25,009 nucleotides of DNA, taken from positions 1 to 25,009 of the IMG/VR virus record IMGVR_UViG_3300047548_001207. One strand, given 5' to 3'. Under the pieces are notes generated by a model. It was not told the DNA's origin. It saw nothing but the letters and a program-made list of their open reading frames with translations, and did not search any database. The position numbers and the translations under genes are program-made. This document shows positions 16,345 to 23,667 of the stretch, one piece after another. How positions within the stretch are numbered: position 1 is the first letter of the stretch; every line of letters begins with the position of its first letter. The DNA comes from a virus.

Positions 16345-16645
16345 AAGACAAGAGTTACGTCGAATGGGTGCTAAGTCTCACAAGAATAGTGGGAGGGGCC
16401 AGTATCAAAAAGCCGATGGAAATATCCCTAGGTTTGTAATAGATGTAAAAGAATATAGTAAATCTTTATCACTTAGCGAGGACATGTGGGCTAAAGTAGT
16501 AACTGATTGTCTAAGAACAGATAATAAAAAAAATCCATTGCTTATGGCTATTCTTGGGAGTGGTGGTAGAAAGACAAGGCTCGCTGTTATTGAGTGGGAA
16601 ATACTAGAGGAATTATTGGAGGAACTAGATGGAAAACACAATTGA
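16337..16645 (+). CDS. PD-(D/E)XK-like phage endonuclease (possible Holliday junction resolvase)
   Basis: The product has 102 residues. KSHKNSGRGQYQKADG (13-28) and FVIDVKEY (33-40) match the layout I associate with small phage PD-(D/E)XK nucleases: an S-G-R/A-G loop, K-x-D, then a strand with D36-x-K38 as the metal and catalytic Lys pair. A helix with SEDMWAKVVTDCLR and a strand PLLMAIL complete the alpha/beta core. It lies next to recA. Such proteins may resolve branched DNA or trim recombination intermediates. The family call is by pattern, so it could also be an inactive structural relative. Confidence 0.55.
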   Translation: MSERQELRRMGAKSHKNSGRGQYQKADGNIPRFVIDVKEYSKSLSLSEDMWAKVVTDCLRTDNKKNPLLMAILGSGGRKTRLAVIEWEILEELLEELDGKHN

Positions 16646-16961
16646 TCTGATTAATCAGGTGTCAGAGTTCACCGACATTCATGATTTTGTCAGAGATGAC
16701 GGTCTTGATGAAGCCATGGCTGCGATTGTAAAAATTATTTCAAAGCCAGATATTCCTCCAACACAAGCGCTTACACTTATTGCTAAACTGCAGGCTTTAT
16801 CCGCTAAGTTTGGAATTCTTGCTGCATGGTATTCGACGGCGGCAAAAGGGCCAACAGGATCTCCTAATAACATAAAAAAGAATATTTATTACTCAAGTAA
16901 GGAGGCCCTAGATAAACTTGTAGACTCATTGAAGTATACAGTTAGGTATAATCTAGGTTAA
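16629..16961 (+). CDS. Hypothetical helical protein in the recombination block
   Basis: The 110-residue product is mostly helical (LTLIAKLQALSAKFGILAAWYST, with a C-terminal SSKEALDKLVDSLKYTVRY). No metal-binding or catalytic motif is seen. The start at ATG 16629 overlaps the endonuclease gene by 17 nt. It ends 2 nt before the Cas4-like exonuclease start. Its constant contact with recombination genes suggests a helper protein, but the function is unknown. Confidence 0.5.
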   Translation: MENTIDLINQVSEFTDIHDFVRDDGLDEAMAAIVKIISKPDIPPTQALTLIAKLQALSAKFGILAAWYSTAAKGPTGSPNNIKKNIYYSSKEALDKLVDSLKYTVRYNLG

Positions 16962-16963
16962 TT

Positions 16964-17740
16964 ATGGCAAAGAATTTAATATCCTCCCTATTGAGCAAAC
17001 CTAAGGAAACAAAACTAGATTCCAAAAAGTTTGTCAAAATGCTTAACTCTGCATATCAAAATACTAACACGGTGCAAGAGTTTAAGAAAAAAAAGACATT
17101 TGCTCCTAGTACTATTGGATATGGTCACGGAACATGTGCAAGATACTGGTATATAGCCTTTAATGGGGCAGAGTTTACTGAGAATATTCCTGCCGCCAAT
17201 ATTGCTTCTATGAGATCAGGAACGGACGCCCATGAAAGAATTGAAAAACTCATAGAAACAACAGGCCTTCTTAAGCAACGCGAACGGGAAATAAAAAGTG
17301 ACGACCCTCCAGTAAGAGGATTCGCTGACGTAGTATTGGAGATAAATGATGAAGAAATTATCGGTGAAATCAAAACAATTAAAGACCAATACTTCATTCA
17401 AAGAAAAAGCGAGGGAGTACCTTCTTCAAGTCATTTTCTTCAACTATTAATTTATATGAAAATTGAGGGAGCGGACGAAGGATTTATTCTTTATGAGAAT
17501 AAAAATGATAATGAACTCTTGGCTATCCCGATTGAGATGAATGATAAGAATAAAGAATATATTAATTATGTATTTAACTGGATGAGAGAGGTATACTCAT
17601 TGTATGAATCTGATACTCTTCCAAAGCGTGGGTACACAAAATCTACCTGGACCTGTAAAGGTTGCCCAGTATCTGAAACCTGTTTAGAAAAAGAGGTTGG
17701 CGAAGTAAAAATAGCCAACCTAAAGGTGGGTATAGAGTGA
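16964..17740 (+). CDS. Cas4/RecB-like PD-(D/E)XK exonuclease with Fe-S cysteines
   Basis: The product has 258 residues. The nuclease motifs appear in order: H90 in GTDAHE, D122 in VRGFADVVLE, E135-x-K137 in IIGEIKT, and Q160 with Y164 in FLQLLIYMK. Four cysteines (C58 in GTCARYWY, then C231, C234 and C240 in TCKGCPVSETC) flank the domain as in Cas4 and AddB, where they hold a 4Fe-4S cluster. The expected activity is processing of DNA ends to give ssDNA for RecA. There are no cas1/cas2 genes or CRISPR array nearby, so this is a phage recombination nuclease rather than an adaptation protein. The GTG of the next gene overlaps its stop. Confidence 0.85.
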   Translation: MAKNLISSLLSKPKETKLDSKKFVKMLNSAYQNTNTVQEFKKKKTFAPSTIGYGHGTCARYWYIAFNGAEFTENIPAANIASMRSGTDAHERIEKLIETTGLLKQREREIKSDDPPVRGFADVVLEINDEEIIGEIKTIKDQYFIQRKSEGVPSSSHFLQLLIYMKIEGADEGFILYENKNDNELLAIPIEMNDKNKEYINYVFNWMREVYSLYESDTLPKRGYTKSTWTCKGCPVSETCLEKEVGEVKIANLKVGIE

Positions 17741-18033
17741 AGAATTGCGCTAATTGTGGCACCCCATTCGACTCAAATAAAAAGAATCAAAAATACTGCA
17801 CCCCAGCATGTTGTAGACTTGCAACTAATAAAAAGATTATGAGCAAGTACTATGAAAATAAAAGAAGATTAAGCGGAGAGAAAAGGTATTGCGACTGCGG
17901 TCAACTTCTGAGCAGGTACAATGAAAATAATAAATGTTTTATTTGTATAGAAGAAGATAGCAAAAACAGCAGAGGAAATATACTAGAGGTTATTAATAAT
18001 GTCGCTAAAAAAACTCATAAAGCAAAACGCTAG
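17737..18033 (+). CDS. Small zinc-finger protein
   Basis: The 98-residue protein starts at GTG 17737, overlapping the upstream stop (GTGA). The N-terminus has CANCGTPFDSNKKNQKYCTPACC, which contains CxxC and CxxxC spacing typical of a treble-clef or MYM-like finger that binds zinc. A second set (CDCG, CFIC) follows around residues 52-70. The rest is basic. It overlaps the RuvC-like gene by 35 nt. Possible roles are DNA binding in recombination or a homing-nuclease remnant. Confidence 0.55.
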   Translation: MKNCANCGTPFDSNKKNQKYCTPACCRLATNKKIMSKYYENKRRLSGEKRYCDCGQLLSRYNENNKCFICIEEDSKNSRGNILEVINNVAKKTHKAKR

Positions 18034-18565
18034 CACGGTATTGGGCGTGGACTCATCCACTAATTCCTTTGCCTTCTGCCTGTTTGACGGCGAGCCAATT
18101 AAGTGGGGAAAGATAGATTTTCATGGAAACAATATCTACGATAAAGTAATAGATTGTAGAGATAAAATGCCATTTATCAAAGAGGAGATTAAGCCAGATT
18201 ATATTTGTATAGAATCTGCCATCATGGTAAAATCTCAAGCGGTGGCGATACATATGGCTATGATTGTAGGTGTTCTAATATCTGAACTGGCTTTAGATTC
18301 TAAGAGAATCATAACTGTTCCCCCGATTCAATGGCAATCTTACATAAAAAATAATAATTTAACAAAGGCTCAGAAAGAACAAATTAAATTAGACAATCCA
18401 GGCAAATCAGATAATTGGTATAGAAATTATGCAAGAAATATGCGTAAACAAAAAACTCTAGATTACTTTAATAACATGTTTAACATTAGCCTAGAAGATA
18501 ATGACGTTGGCGATGCTTTTGGACTTGCGTATTACGCCCACAAGAATCTGGTGACACATGGCTAA
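17999..18565 (+). CDS. RuvC-like Holliday junction resolvase
   Basis: This 188-residue RNase-H-fold nuclease has D18 in VLGVDSSTNSFAFC, E72 in YICIESA, and a C-terminal acidic pair D169/D172 in DNDVGDAFGLAYY, which together make the RuvC active site. An insertion rich in Lys/Gln/Asn (~115-150) separates the last motif. The family cleaves four-way junctions symmetrically. Together with RecA and the Cas4-like nuclease it would process phage recombination or packaging intermediates. The start ATG 17999 overlaps the preceding zinc-finger gene, and the stop overlaps the next mini-gene. Confidence 0.85.
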   Translation: MSLKKLIKQNASTVLGVDSSTNSFAFCLFDGEPIKWGKIDFHGNNIYDKVIDCRDKMPFIKEEIKPDYICIESAIMVKSQAVAIHMAMIVGVLISELALDSKRIITVPPIQWQSYIKNNNLTKAQKEQIKLDNPGKSDNWYRNYARNMRKQKTLDYFNNMFNISLEDNDVGDAFGLAYYAHKNLVTHG

Positions 18566-18722
18566 ACTATATGAAAATAAGGCGTATCTTACTAAAAGAT
18601 ATGCGATGGAGAAAAAATCTCTTGAGGAGATAGCAAAAGAATGTGGTGTAAGCCATCAAACAATTTATAGATATTTAGCAAAGTTCGGGCTTATCAGAGA
18701 CCAAAGGAAGTTAAAGAGATGA
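18558..18722 (+). CDS. Mini helix-turn-helix protein
   Basis: The 54-residue product is almost only a resolvase/transposase-type helix-turn-helix: SLEEIAKECGVSHQTIYRYLAKFGL at residues ~21-45, where E-I-A-x-x-x-G-V-S forms the turn and H-Q-T-I-Y-R-Y-L the recognition helix. Basic tails flank it. The ATG lies inside the RuvC stop region and the TGA overlaps the next ATG, so it is co-translated. It may be a small phage regulator. Confidence 0.65.
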   Translation: MAKLYENKAYLTKRYAMEKKSLEEIAKECGVSHQTIYRYLAKFGLIRDQRKLKR

Positions 18723-19051
18723 TCGAAATAGATGTAGATGAAATGTTTAGAACTACAAATCCTAATGCTAGGTTTAATCCAATAAACCAAACAGAGAAAG
18801 CCATACTGGATGAATGCAATAGGATCGCCAATTTTCTTATAGAAAAGAATCGTGCCTATGGAAATTCTTTTGAGAAACCAATATCAGTATTTTCAAAATC
18901 TAGTGCCGAAGAGCAAATATATTGTCGTATAGATGATAAATTAAATAGAATCGCTAGCAATAAAGAATATCCAGGAGATGATTCTGTCTTAGATACTATT
19001 GGGTATTTAATTCTTCTTAGAATTTTAAGAAATACTAGAGTAGATAATTAA
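18719..19051 (+). CDS. DUF1599/Nmad1-like nucleotide-metabolism protein
   Basis: The product has 110 residues. KNRAYGNSF (43-51), then YCRIDDKLNRIA (68-79) and LDTIGYLILLRI (91-102) match the DUF1599/nucleotide-modification-associated domain pattern K-N-x-x-Y-G, R-x-x-D-K-x-x-R, D-T-x-x-Y. This is an all-alpha relative of MazG that I know from phage loci handling modified nucleotides. Whether this phage has modified DNA cannot be read from the sequence. The ATGA overlap with the HTH gene indicates coupling. Confidence 0.6.
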   Translation: MIEIDVDEMFRTTNPNARFNPINQTEKAILDECNRIANFLIEKNRAYGNSFEKPISVFSKSSAEEQIYCRIDDKLNRIASNKEYPGDDSVLDTIGYLILLRILRNTRVDN

Positions 19052-19071
19052 ATCTATGATATAGTTATTCA

Positions 19072-19809
19072 ATGAAATGCAGCATCAATGACTGTGGCAA
19101 CAAAACTTACAAAAATTCAGATGAGTGTAGTTTCCATAGACAATTAAGGTTGTGGGGGCAATGTATCTGGCCCCATAAAAAAATAAAGCCTGCCCATGGA
19201 ACAGACGGGCTGTGCCAGCAATGTAGAAAAAGGGGGCACCCCATGACACTACATTTCAATACTATTTGCTTTAAATGTAATAAAAGAAAAGTTGTTACTG
19301 CAGGTCTATGTAATTTTTGTTCTAGGAAAGAAAAATATGGTATGTGTATTTACGGTTGTAACGCGGCCTCAAATGATAGATCTGGGGAATGTGCTAACTG
19401 TAAAAGTCGTGGAGGACCACCTAAAAATATTTCTAAAAGAATAAATAGTGATAAAAATAAATGGTGCAATAGATGTAAAAAAATGCTTACAGCAGATAAT
19501 TTTTATCTTCAAAAAAGAGGCGGGAAAAGTCTTGCAAAATACTGTAAAACCTGTAATTCTAATAATTATAGAATAAGAATGATGGCCTGGAACTATGGTA
19601 AAAATAATGTTATCCAGACTTCATTTAACTTATGTGTAAGATGTTGGGATAATTTAGGTGATTGGGAAGTAGATCATATTTTGCCACGATCTTTGGGTGG
19701 TAGCAACAATGCCAGTAATTTACAAATAATGTGTAAATTATGTAATAGAAAAAAGGGCAATAAGGAGTCCATAGACTATAGAAAGTGGATAAACCATGAT
19801 AAGTATTGA
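19072..19809 (+). CDS. HNH endonuclease with a multi-zinc-finger N-terminus
   Basis: The product has 245 residues. The first ~165 residues contain many Cys/His clusters (CSINDCG, CSFH, CQQCRKRGH, CFKC, CNFC, CANC, CNRC, CKTC), an unusually dense zinc-finger array likely used for DNA recognition. The C-terminal HNH core is CVRCWDNLGDWEVDHILPR, then GGSNNASNLQIMCKLCNRKK. These are the classic H, N and C residues of the metal site framed by CxxC pairs. It is probably a homing endonuclease. It is preceded by a short AT-rich gap with TATGAT at 19055-19060 rather than a Shine-Dalgarno, so it may have its own leaderless-type expression. The gap to the next gene is also larger than usual here. Confidence 0.88.
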   Translation: MKCSINDCGNKTYKNSDECSFHRQLRLWGQCIWPHKKIKPAHGTDGLCQQCRKRGHPMTLHFNTICFKCNKRKVVTAGLCNFCSRKEKYGMCIYGCNAASNDRSGECANCKSRGGPPKNISKRINSDKNKWCNRCKKMLTADNFYLQKRGGKSLAKYCKTCNSNNYRIRMMAWNYGKNNVIQTSFNLCVRCWDNLGDWEVDHILPRSLGGSNNASNLQIMCKLCNRKKGNKESIDYRKWINHDKY

Positions 19810-19835
19810 TATAACTATCCCCTGCATGGTATTAT
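19805..19835 (+). promoter_or_regulatory. Weak candidate promoter before the FmdB-type gene
   Basis: TTGATA (19805-19810) and TATTAT (19830-19835) are 19 nt apart in the gap after the HNH gene. An AGGAG at 19851-19855 serves the next gene. The spacing is slightly long, so this is only suggestive. Confidence 0.3.
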
Positions 19836-19866
19836 TGAGTATTGCACAAAAGGAGACATGGAAGTA

Positions 19867-20043
19867 ATGCCGTTATACACCTTTACATGCATCGAATGTG
19901 ATAAATCACATGAAATGCTTTTAAAGATGGAAGAGCGAAATAATGCTATTTGCCCAGACTGTGGTGTGAGCCTAGTGAGAAATATTGATTCACCAGGAAT
20001 GGTCTGGGCTCCAACCCGTGGCGGAAGCGGTTTTGCCACTTAA
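19867..20043 (+). CDS. FmdB-type zinc ribbon protein
   Basis: The start is taken at ATG 19867, because FmdB-family proteins begin M-P-x-Y-x-F-x-C and this gives MPLYTFTCIECDKSHEM. ATG 19858 is in frame but only 2 nt from the AGGAG site. The 58-residue product has CxxC at C8/C11 and CPDCG at ~31-35, forming a zinc ribbon. A Gly-rich tail (GMVWAPTRGGSGF) is typical of the family. FmdB-like proteins are annotated as regulators but lack a defined role. In phages they are common between replication and terminase genes. Confidence 0.7.
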   Translation: MPLYTFTCIECDKSHEMLLKMEERNNAICPDCGVSLVRNIDSPGMVWAPTRGGSGFAT

Positions 20044-20055
20044 TAAAGGAGAGTC

Positions 20056-20358
20056 ATGTCTAGAAAAAGGGTTAGTGATTCCGAAGAGCAGCCGTCATAC
20101 AAAGTTAATCCAGATATCTCAGTATTCTATGAACTCAAGTTTGGAAAGAATATCATTAAGCCAGGAGATTCACTAAAATTTAAAGATGTCCGTGGATCTT
20201 TCAAGTTTATTAGACTTGCTCATAATATTAAGAAAGACGTTACTTGGATAGATTGCTATTCTCCTGCCACAGGAGAGTACCGTTCGTTTTATGTGGACAA
20301 ACTCAAGGGAGTTGTCCACGCGAAGAAAAGTATTAGAAAGAAGATGAATGTCAACTGA
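20056..20358 (+). CDS. Hypothetical protein before the terminase genes
   Basis: The 100-residue product starts after an AAAGGAGAG site. The N-terminus is polar. A beta-rich domain follows (FYELKFGKNIIKPGDSLKFKDVRGSFKFIRLAHN, shown here as one run of strands), ending in a basic tail (HAKKSIRKKMNVN). The fold resembles small SH3/OB-like barrels, but no family can be named. It overlaps the terminase small subunit candidate by 11 nt. Confidence 0.5.
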   Translation: MSRKRVSDSEEQPSYKVNPDISVFYELKFGKNIIKPGDSLKFKDVRGSFKFIRLAHNIKKDVTWIDCYSPATGEYRSFYVDKLKGVVHAKKSIRKKMNVN

Positions 20359-20866
20359 TGTAGTTCTCGCGGAGCGGTGGGAAAAAATTAATAAGGTGGT
20401 TGATGTGTTCCTAAAAGGAACCACTAACCCTACCGCCATTGCTAAGGCTACTGGATTTAAGCGTGCGGAAGTACAAGAATATCTTGATGAATGGCGCTCT
20501 GTTATACAGAGCGATAGACAGATCCAGATGAGAGCAAGAGAAGCCCTGTCTGGCGCTGACCGCCATTACTCCATGCTGATTGAGGAGGGGTGGGATGTTA
20601 TTAATCAGGCTGGCACAGTTGGAGATTTGGGCAAAAAGACTGCTGGCATCAAGATCGTGGCGGATATCCAGCAAAAACAAATAGATATGTTACAAAAGGC
20701 TGGCCTTATTGAGGACAGCGAAATTGCTCAACAAATTATTGATACAGAGCGCAAGCAAGAGATCTTGGTTAAGATTCTTAAAGAAGTCGTGGCGGACTGC
20801 GATCATTGTAAGCGGGAAGTATTTAGAAGGCTAGAGGAAGTCACAGGTAAGGCAGAGGGCTTCTGA
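20348..20866 (+). CDS. terS: Terminase small subunit (putative)
   Basis: The 172-residue protein has an N-terminal helix-turn-helix (~25-50, TNPTAIAKATGFKRAEVQEYL), central long helices for oligomerisation, and an acidic/Cys-containing C-terminus (DCDHCKREVFRRLEEV). This is the usual plan of small terminase subunits, which recognise the packaging site and load the large subunit. Its TGATG-type junction with the large terminase gene is strong contextual support. Sequence identity of small subunits is low in general, so the call depends on context. Confidence 0.65.
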   Translation: MSTDVVLAERWEKINKVVDVFLKGTTNPTAIAKATGFKRAEVQEYLDEWRSVIQSDRQIQMRAREALSGADRHYSMLIEEGWDVINQAGTVGDLGKKTAGIKIVADIQQKQIDMLQKAGLIEDSEIAQQIIDTERKQEILVKILKEVVADCDHCKREVFRRLEEVTGKAEGF

Positions 20867-22644
20867 TGTTTGATGACTTTATATCGGCTCTAGAGGAAGA
20901 CGAGTTTGAGGAACATCCTGTAAATATTGAAGAATTTGTTACAAATGAAGATTATCTACATCTTCCCCCACTATCAGACTTTCAGTATCAAGCAATTAAA
21001 GCAATGACTCAGGTGTACAAAAAAGAGACCTTGATTAAATTGTATGGAGAAGAAGAGGGTATAAAAAGAAGTCGTCAGACTTGCAACGAAGTAATTCTTC
21101 AATTAGGAAAGGGAAGCGGCAAAGATTATATCTCTACTATCTCTGTCACCTACCTTGTTTATTTATTACTGTGCCTTAAAGATCCAGCCAAATATTTTGG
21201 CAAGCCCCCAGGTGACTCCATCGACATTATTAATATCGCCATCAACTCTGAGCAGGCAAGGAACGTATTCTTCAAGGGGTTTCGTAAAAGAATTGAAGAC
21301 TCTCCATGGTTTGTTGGAAAATACAATATTACCGCCCAGAGTGTGTCGTTTGATAAATCTATTACATGTCACTCAGGTCACTCAGAGCGCGAGTCCTGGG
21401 AGGGATACAATGTTATCTGCGTGATTCTAGATGAGATCTCTGGCTTCAGCACAGTATCAACAAGTGGTAATGAGCAGGCAAAAACTGGTCAGGCGATCTA
21501 TGATATGTATAGGGCCTCCGTAGATTCACGATTTCCAGACGTTGGCAAGGTTGTACTTCTTTCATTCCCACGGTACCGCGACGACTTTATTCAGCAACGT
21601 TACAATGCAGTTATTGCCGATAAAGAAGTAATCATTAGATCTCATACATTCAAATTAGATGAAGAACTTGAGGGGGTCAAGGAGAATGAATTCACTATTG
21701 AATGGGAAGAAGATCAAATCAACGCCTACAAGTATCCTAAAGTTTTTGCGCTCAAAAGGCCCACATGGGAAGTAAACCCCACAAGGTCAATAAATGATTT
21801 TAAAATTGCTTTTTATAATAATCCAGTAGATGCTCTTGGTAGATTTGCCTGTATGCCTCCAGATGCTGTCGATGCATTCTTTAAGTCTAAGGAAAAGATC
21901 CTTGCCTGCTTTAATCAACCCATGAATGGCGTTGATGACGACGGTAGGTTTAAAGATTGGTTCGTCCCACAGGATGAAAAAGAATACTACATCCATGTTG
22001 ACCTTGCTCAAAAACATGATCATTGTGCGGTTGCGATGGCTCATGTTGATAGATGGGTACATCTTAAAAGTTTTATGAATCATAATGTTGTTAGCCCCAT
22101 TGTTGTTGTAGATTGTGTAAGATGGTGGACACCAACCTCAGATAAGTCTGTTGATTTTTCTGAAGTAAAGCAATTTATTATTGATCTAAGATCTCGCGGC
22201 TTTAATATCAAGAAGGTTACATTCGACCGCTGGAACTCTCACGATATTATGACAGAACTTAAAATGATCGGAATAGAGACAGAGACTCTATCTGTTGCTA
22301 AAAAACATTATGATGATATGGCTATGTTAGTAGGAGAAGAAAGAATTATTGGGCCAAGCATTAAACTACTTACCGACGAACTTTTGCAACTAAGAATCAT
22401 TCGTGATAAAGTAGACCACCCAAGAAAGGGAAGCAAGGATCTTTCGGATGCTGTATGTGGATCTATTTATAACTCTATTTCTAACACAAGAAAAGAGTCT
22501 CAAGAAGTTGAGATAGAAGTTCATACATATAAACAATTTATTAGAGATCAGCGCGAGGAAGAGGCTAAAAGAAATGTTATTCAGCCACCCACGGGTGGTC
22601 AGAATAATATAGATGACTATATTCAATCTATAGGGATGGTCTAA
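20866..22644 (+). CDS. terL: Terminase large subunit
   Basis: The product has 592 residues. The ATPase domain has LQLGKGSGKDY (79-88) as Walker A, with Asp in place of the usual final Ser/Thr, and VICVILDEISGF (183-194) as Walker B with the catalytic E190. The C-terminal RNase-H-like nuclease has three acidic motifs: YYIHVDLAQKHDHCAVAM (~367-384), KKVTFDRWNSHDI (~445) and KDLSDAVCGSIY (~526). It cuts concatemeric DNA and pumps it into the prohead. The gene directly follows the small subunit candidate, and the start overlaps its stop. Confidence 0.93.
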   Translation: MFDDFISALEEDEFEEHPVNIEEFVTNEDYLHLPPLSDFQYQAIKAMTQVYKKETLIKLYGEEEGIKRSRQTCNEVILQLGKGSGKDYISTISVTYLVYLLLCLKDPAKYFGKPPGDSIDIINIAINSEQARNVFFKGFRKRIEDSPWFVGKYNITAQSVSFDKSITCHSGHSERESWEGYNVICVILDEISGFSTVSTSGNEQAKTGQAIYDMYRASVDSRFPDVGKVVLLSFPRYRDDFIQQRYNAVIADKEVIIRSHTFKLDEELEGVKENEFTIEWEEDQINAYKYPKVFALKRPTWEVNPTRSINDFKIAFYNNPVDALGRFACMPPDAVDAFFKSKEKILACFNQPMNGVDDDGRFKDWFVPQDEKEYYIHVDLAQKHDHCAVAMAHVDRWVHLKSFMNHNVVSPIVVVDCVRWWTPTSDKSVDFSEVKQFIIDLRSRGFNIKKVTFDRWNSHDIMTELKMIGIETETLSVAKKHYDDMAMLVGEERIIGPSIKLLTDELLQLRIIRDKVDHPRKGSKDLSDAVCGSIYNSISNTRKESQEVEIEVHTYKQFIRDQREEEAKRNVIQPPTGGQNNIDDYIQSIGMV

Positions 22645-22645
22645 C

Positions 22646-23026
22646 ATGGATATGAATGAAGAACTTATAGAGATAATGCTTGAACGCGGCTACATTGAGG
22701 TGGTAGGATATAATACTGTTGGAGATCCAGTATATAAGGTTACTGAATTGTTCTATGAAGAGCAGCAAGAACTTGTAGAATGGATGCGGCAGATGGATTC
22801 AGACATATTGAATTCTTTATGGTTTAAAGGATTCATTGATTTAAAGATGGATGAAGATGGAAATGCCTACATCTATCTTACTGATAAATCAGAGGGATGG
22901 GTCCAATCAGAAGAACTTACTGAAGATGAAAAGTCAATGATGTATCTTATCTATAGCACAGGAGCATATAATGGAGGGACATGGAATGGCGGCTTCCCAG
23001 ACCCAGGATACAAGGAACGTAATTGA
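22646..23026 (+). CDS. Hypothetical acidic protein
   Basis: The 126-residue protein starts 1 nt after the terminase stop. It is acidic. Residues 1-40 (LIEIMLERGYIEVVGYNTVGDPVYKVTELF) resemble a winged helix or small alpha/beta domain. Residues ~70-105 hold a second helical segment, and the C-terminus is Gly-rich (YNGGTWNGGFPDPGYKERN). A packaging or head-assembly helper is possible from position. No family is recognised. Confidence 0.5.
   Translation: MDMNEELIEIMLERGYIEVVGYNTVGDPVYKVTELFYEEQQELVEWMRQMDSDILNSLWFKGFIDLKMDEDGNAYIYLTDKSEGWVQSEELTEDEKSMMYLIYSTGAYNGGTWNGGFPDPGYKERN
22974..22978 (+). promoter_or_regulatory. Ribosome-binding site GGAGG deciding the start at 22986
   Basis: GGAGG ends 7 nt before ATG 22986. 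The alternative in-frame ATG at 22971 contains the site itself and has no site of its own. Confidence 0.6.
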
Positions 23027-23531
23027 TTACTACAAGGAGTGGGAGAATGATCAGATCAAAGCGGATCTTGATACCAAACGCCTCCCATTTATTGTAGGAT
23101 TTGAAAATGTATCTGGAGACTTTAATAAAGCATCTGGTATTAGGAATAGCAATGCATTTCTTGCCAAAGAATCTTGGATTATTGGTAATAAGAAATGGGA
23201 TCGCCGTGGAGCGGTTGGCACACAAAATTATATTCATTTAAAGTATGCTTCATCATTAGACCATATCTATCTTAATGAGCCACATATTAGAGATATGCGT
23301 TGGGTCGCGGTGGATAATGTTCCTGGCGCTATTCCAATTACTAAATATGAGTGGAATCCAAACACTTTTATGATATTTGGCGAAGAGGCCAGAGGTATTA
23401 GCCCAATGGGTCTTGGCATGGCAGATGATGTTGTTATGATTCCTCAACTTGGTAGTGTTAGAAGCCTTAATGTTAGCGTTGCAAGCGGCATCATTATGTA
23501 CGATTATGCTACCAAACTTGGAATGCTATAA
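22986..23531 (+). CDS. SpoU/TrmH-family RNA 2'-O-methyltransferase (paralogue 1)
   Basis: The product has 181 residues from ATG 22986, chosen for the GGAGG 7 nt upstream. All three SPOUT/TrmH motifs are present: motif 1 DFNKASGIRNSNAF (45-58, with N47 and R53), motif 2 MIFGEEARGIS (129-139) and motif 3 IPQLGSVRSLNVSVASGI (152-169). The last two build the trefoil knot that binds S-adenosylmethionine. The family 2'-O-methylates ribose in tRNA or rRNA. WDRRGAVGTQNYIH (71-84) resembles a segment of actinobacterial TrmH-like proteins. The gene overlaps the preceding one by 41 nt. A second, related gene begins at 24737 beyond a tRNA cluster, so tRNA is the likely substrate (inference). Confidence 0.88.
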   Translation: MAASQTQDTRNVIDYYKEWENDQIKADLDTKRLPFIVGFENVSGDFNKASGIRNSNAFLAKESWIIGNKKWDRRGAVGTQNYIHLKYASSLDHIYLNEPHIRDMRWVAVDNVPGAIPITKYEWNPNTFMIFGEEARGISPMGLGMADDVVMIPQLGSVRSLNVSVASGIIMYDYATKLGML

Positions 23532-23535
23532 TATT

Positions 23536-23667
23536 ATGGAATGCATATTTTGTGGGCAGCCAGCAGAGTGGATTGGTGAAAGAAATGAGACCAAATCATA
23601 TGTCTGCCAGACACATTTTCATGCATATTACATAAGTTTTTGGATATGGGAGAAATATAATGGCTGA
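23536..23667 (+). CDS. Mini zinc-finger protein
   Basis: This 43-residue product starts at ATG 23536, shortly after a TATAAT at 23527-23532 inside the end of the methyltransferase gene. MECIFCGQPAEW and VCQTHFHAYY give CxxC and CxxH pairs about 22 residues apart, the minimum for one zinc site. An aromatic C-terminus follows. The stop overlaps the next start. The role is unknown, and a longer in-frame upstream start (23449) would lie wholly inside the methyltransferase gene. Confidence 0.6.
   Translation: MECIFCGQPAEWIGERNETKSYVCQTHFHAYYISFWIWEKYNG

Noticed and set aside
16964-17740. Cas4 as part of a phage-borne CRISPR system
   Set aside because: No repeat-spacer array and no other cas gene are present. 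The recombination neighbours explain the gene better.
22971-22985. Upstream in-frame ATG as the start of SpoU paralogue 1
   Set aside because: The GGAGG ribosome-binding site lies between this ATG and the ATG at 22986, so the downstream start is favoured.
694-23447. Minus-strand open frames opposite the main genes
   Set aside because: Each lies inside a + strand gene with better start signals and recognisable or coherent protein sequence. None has independent support.
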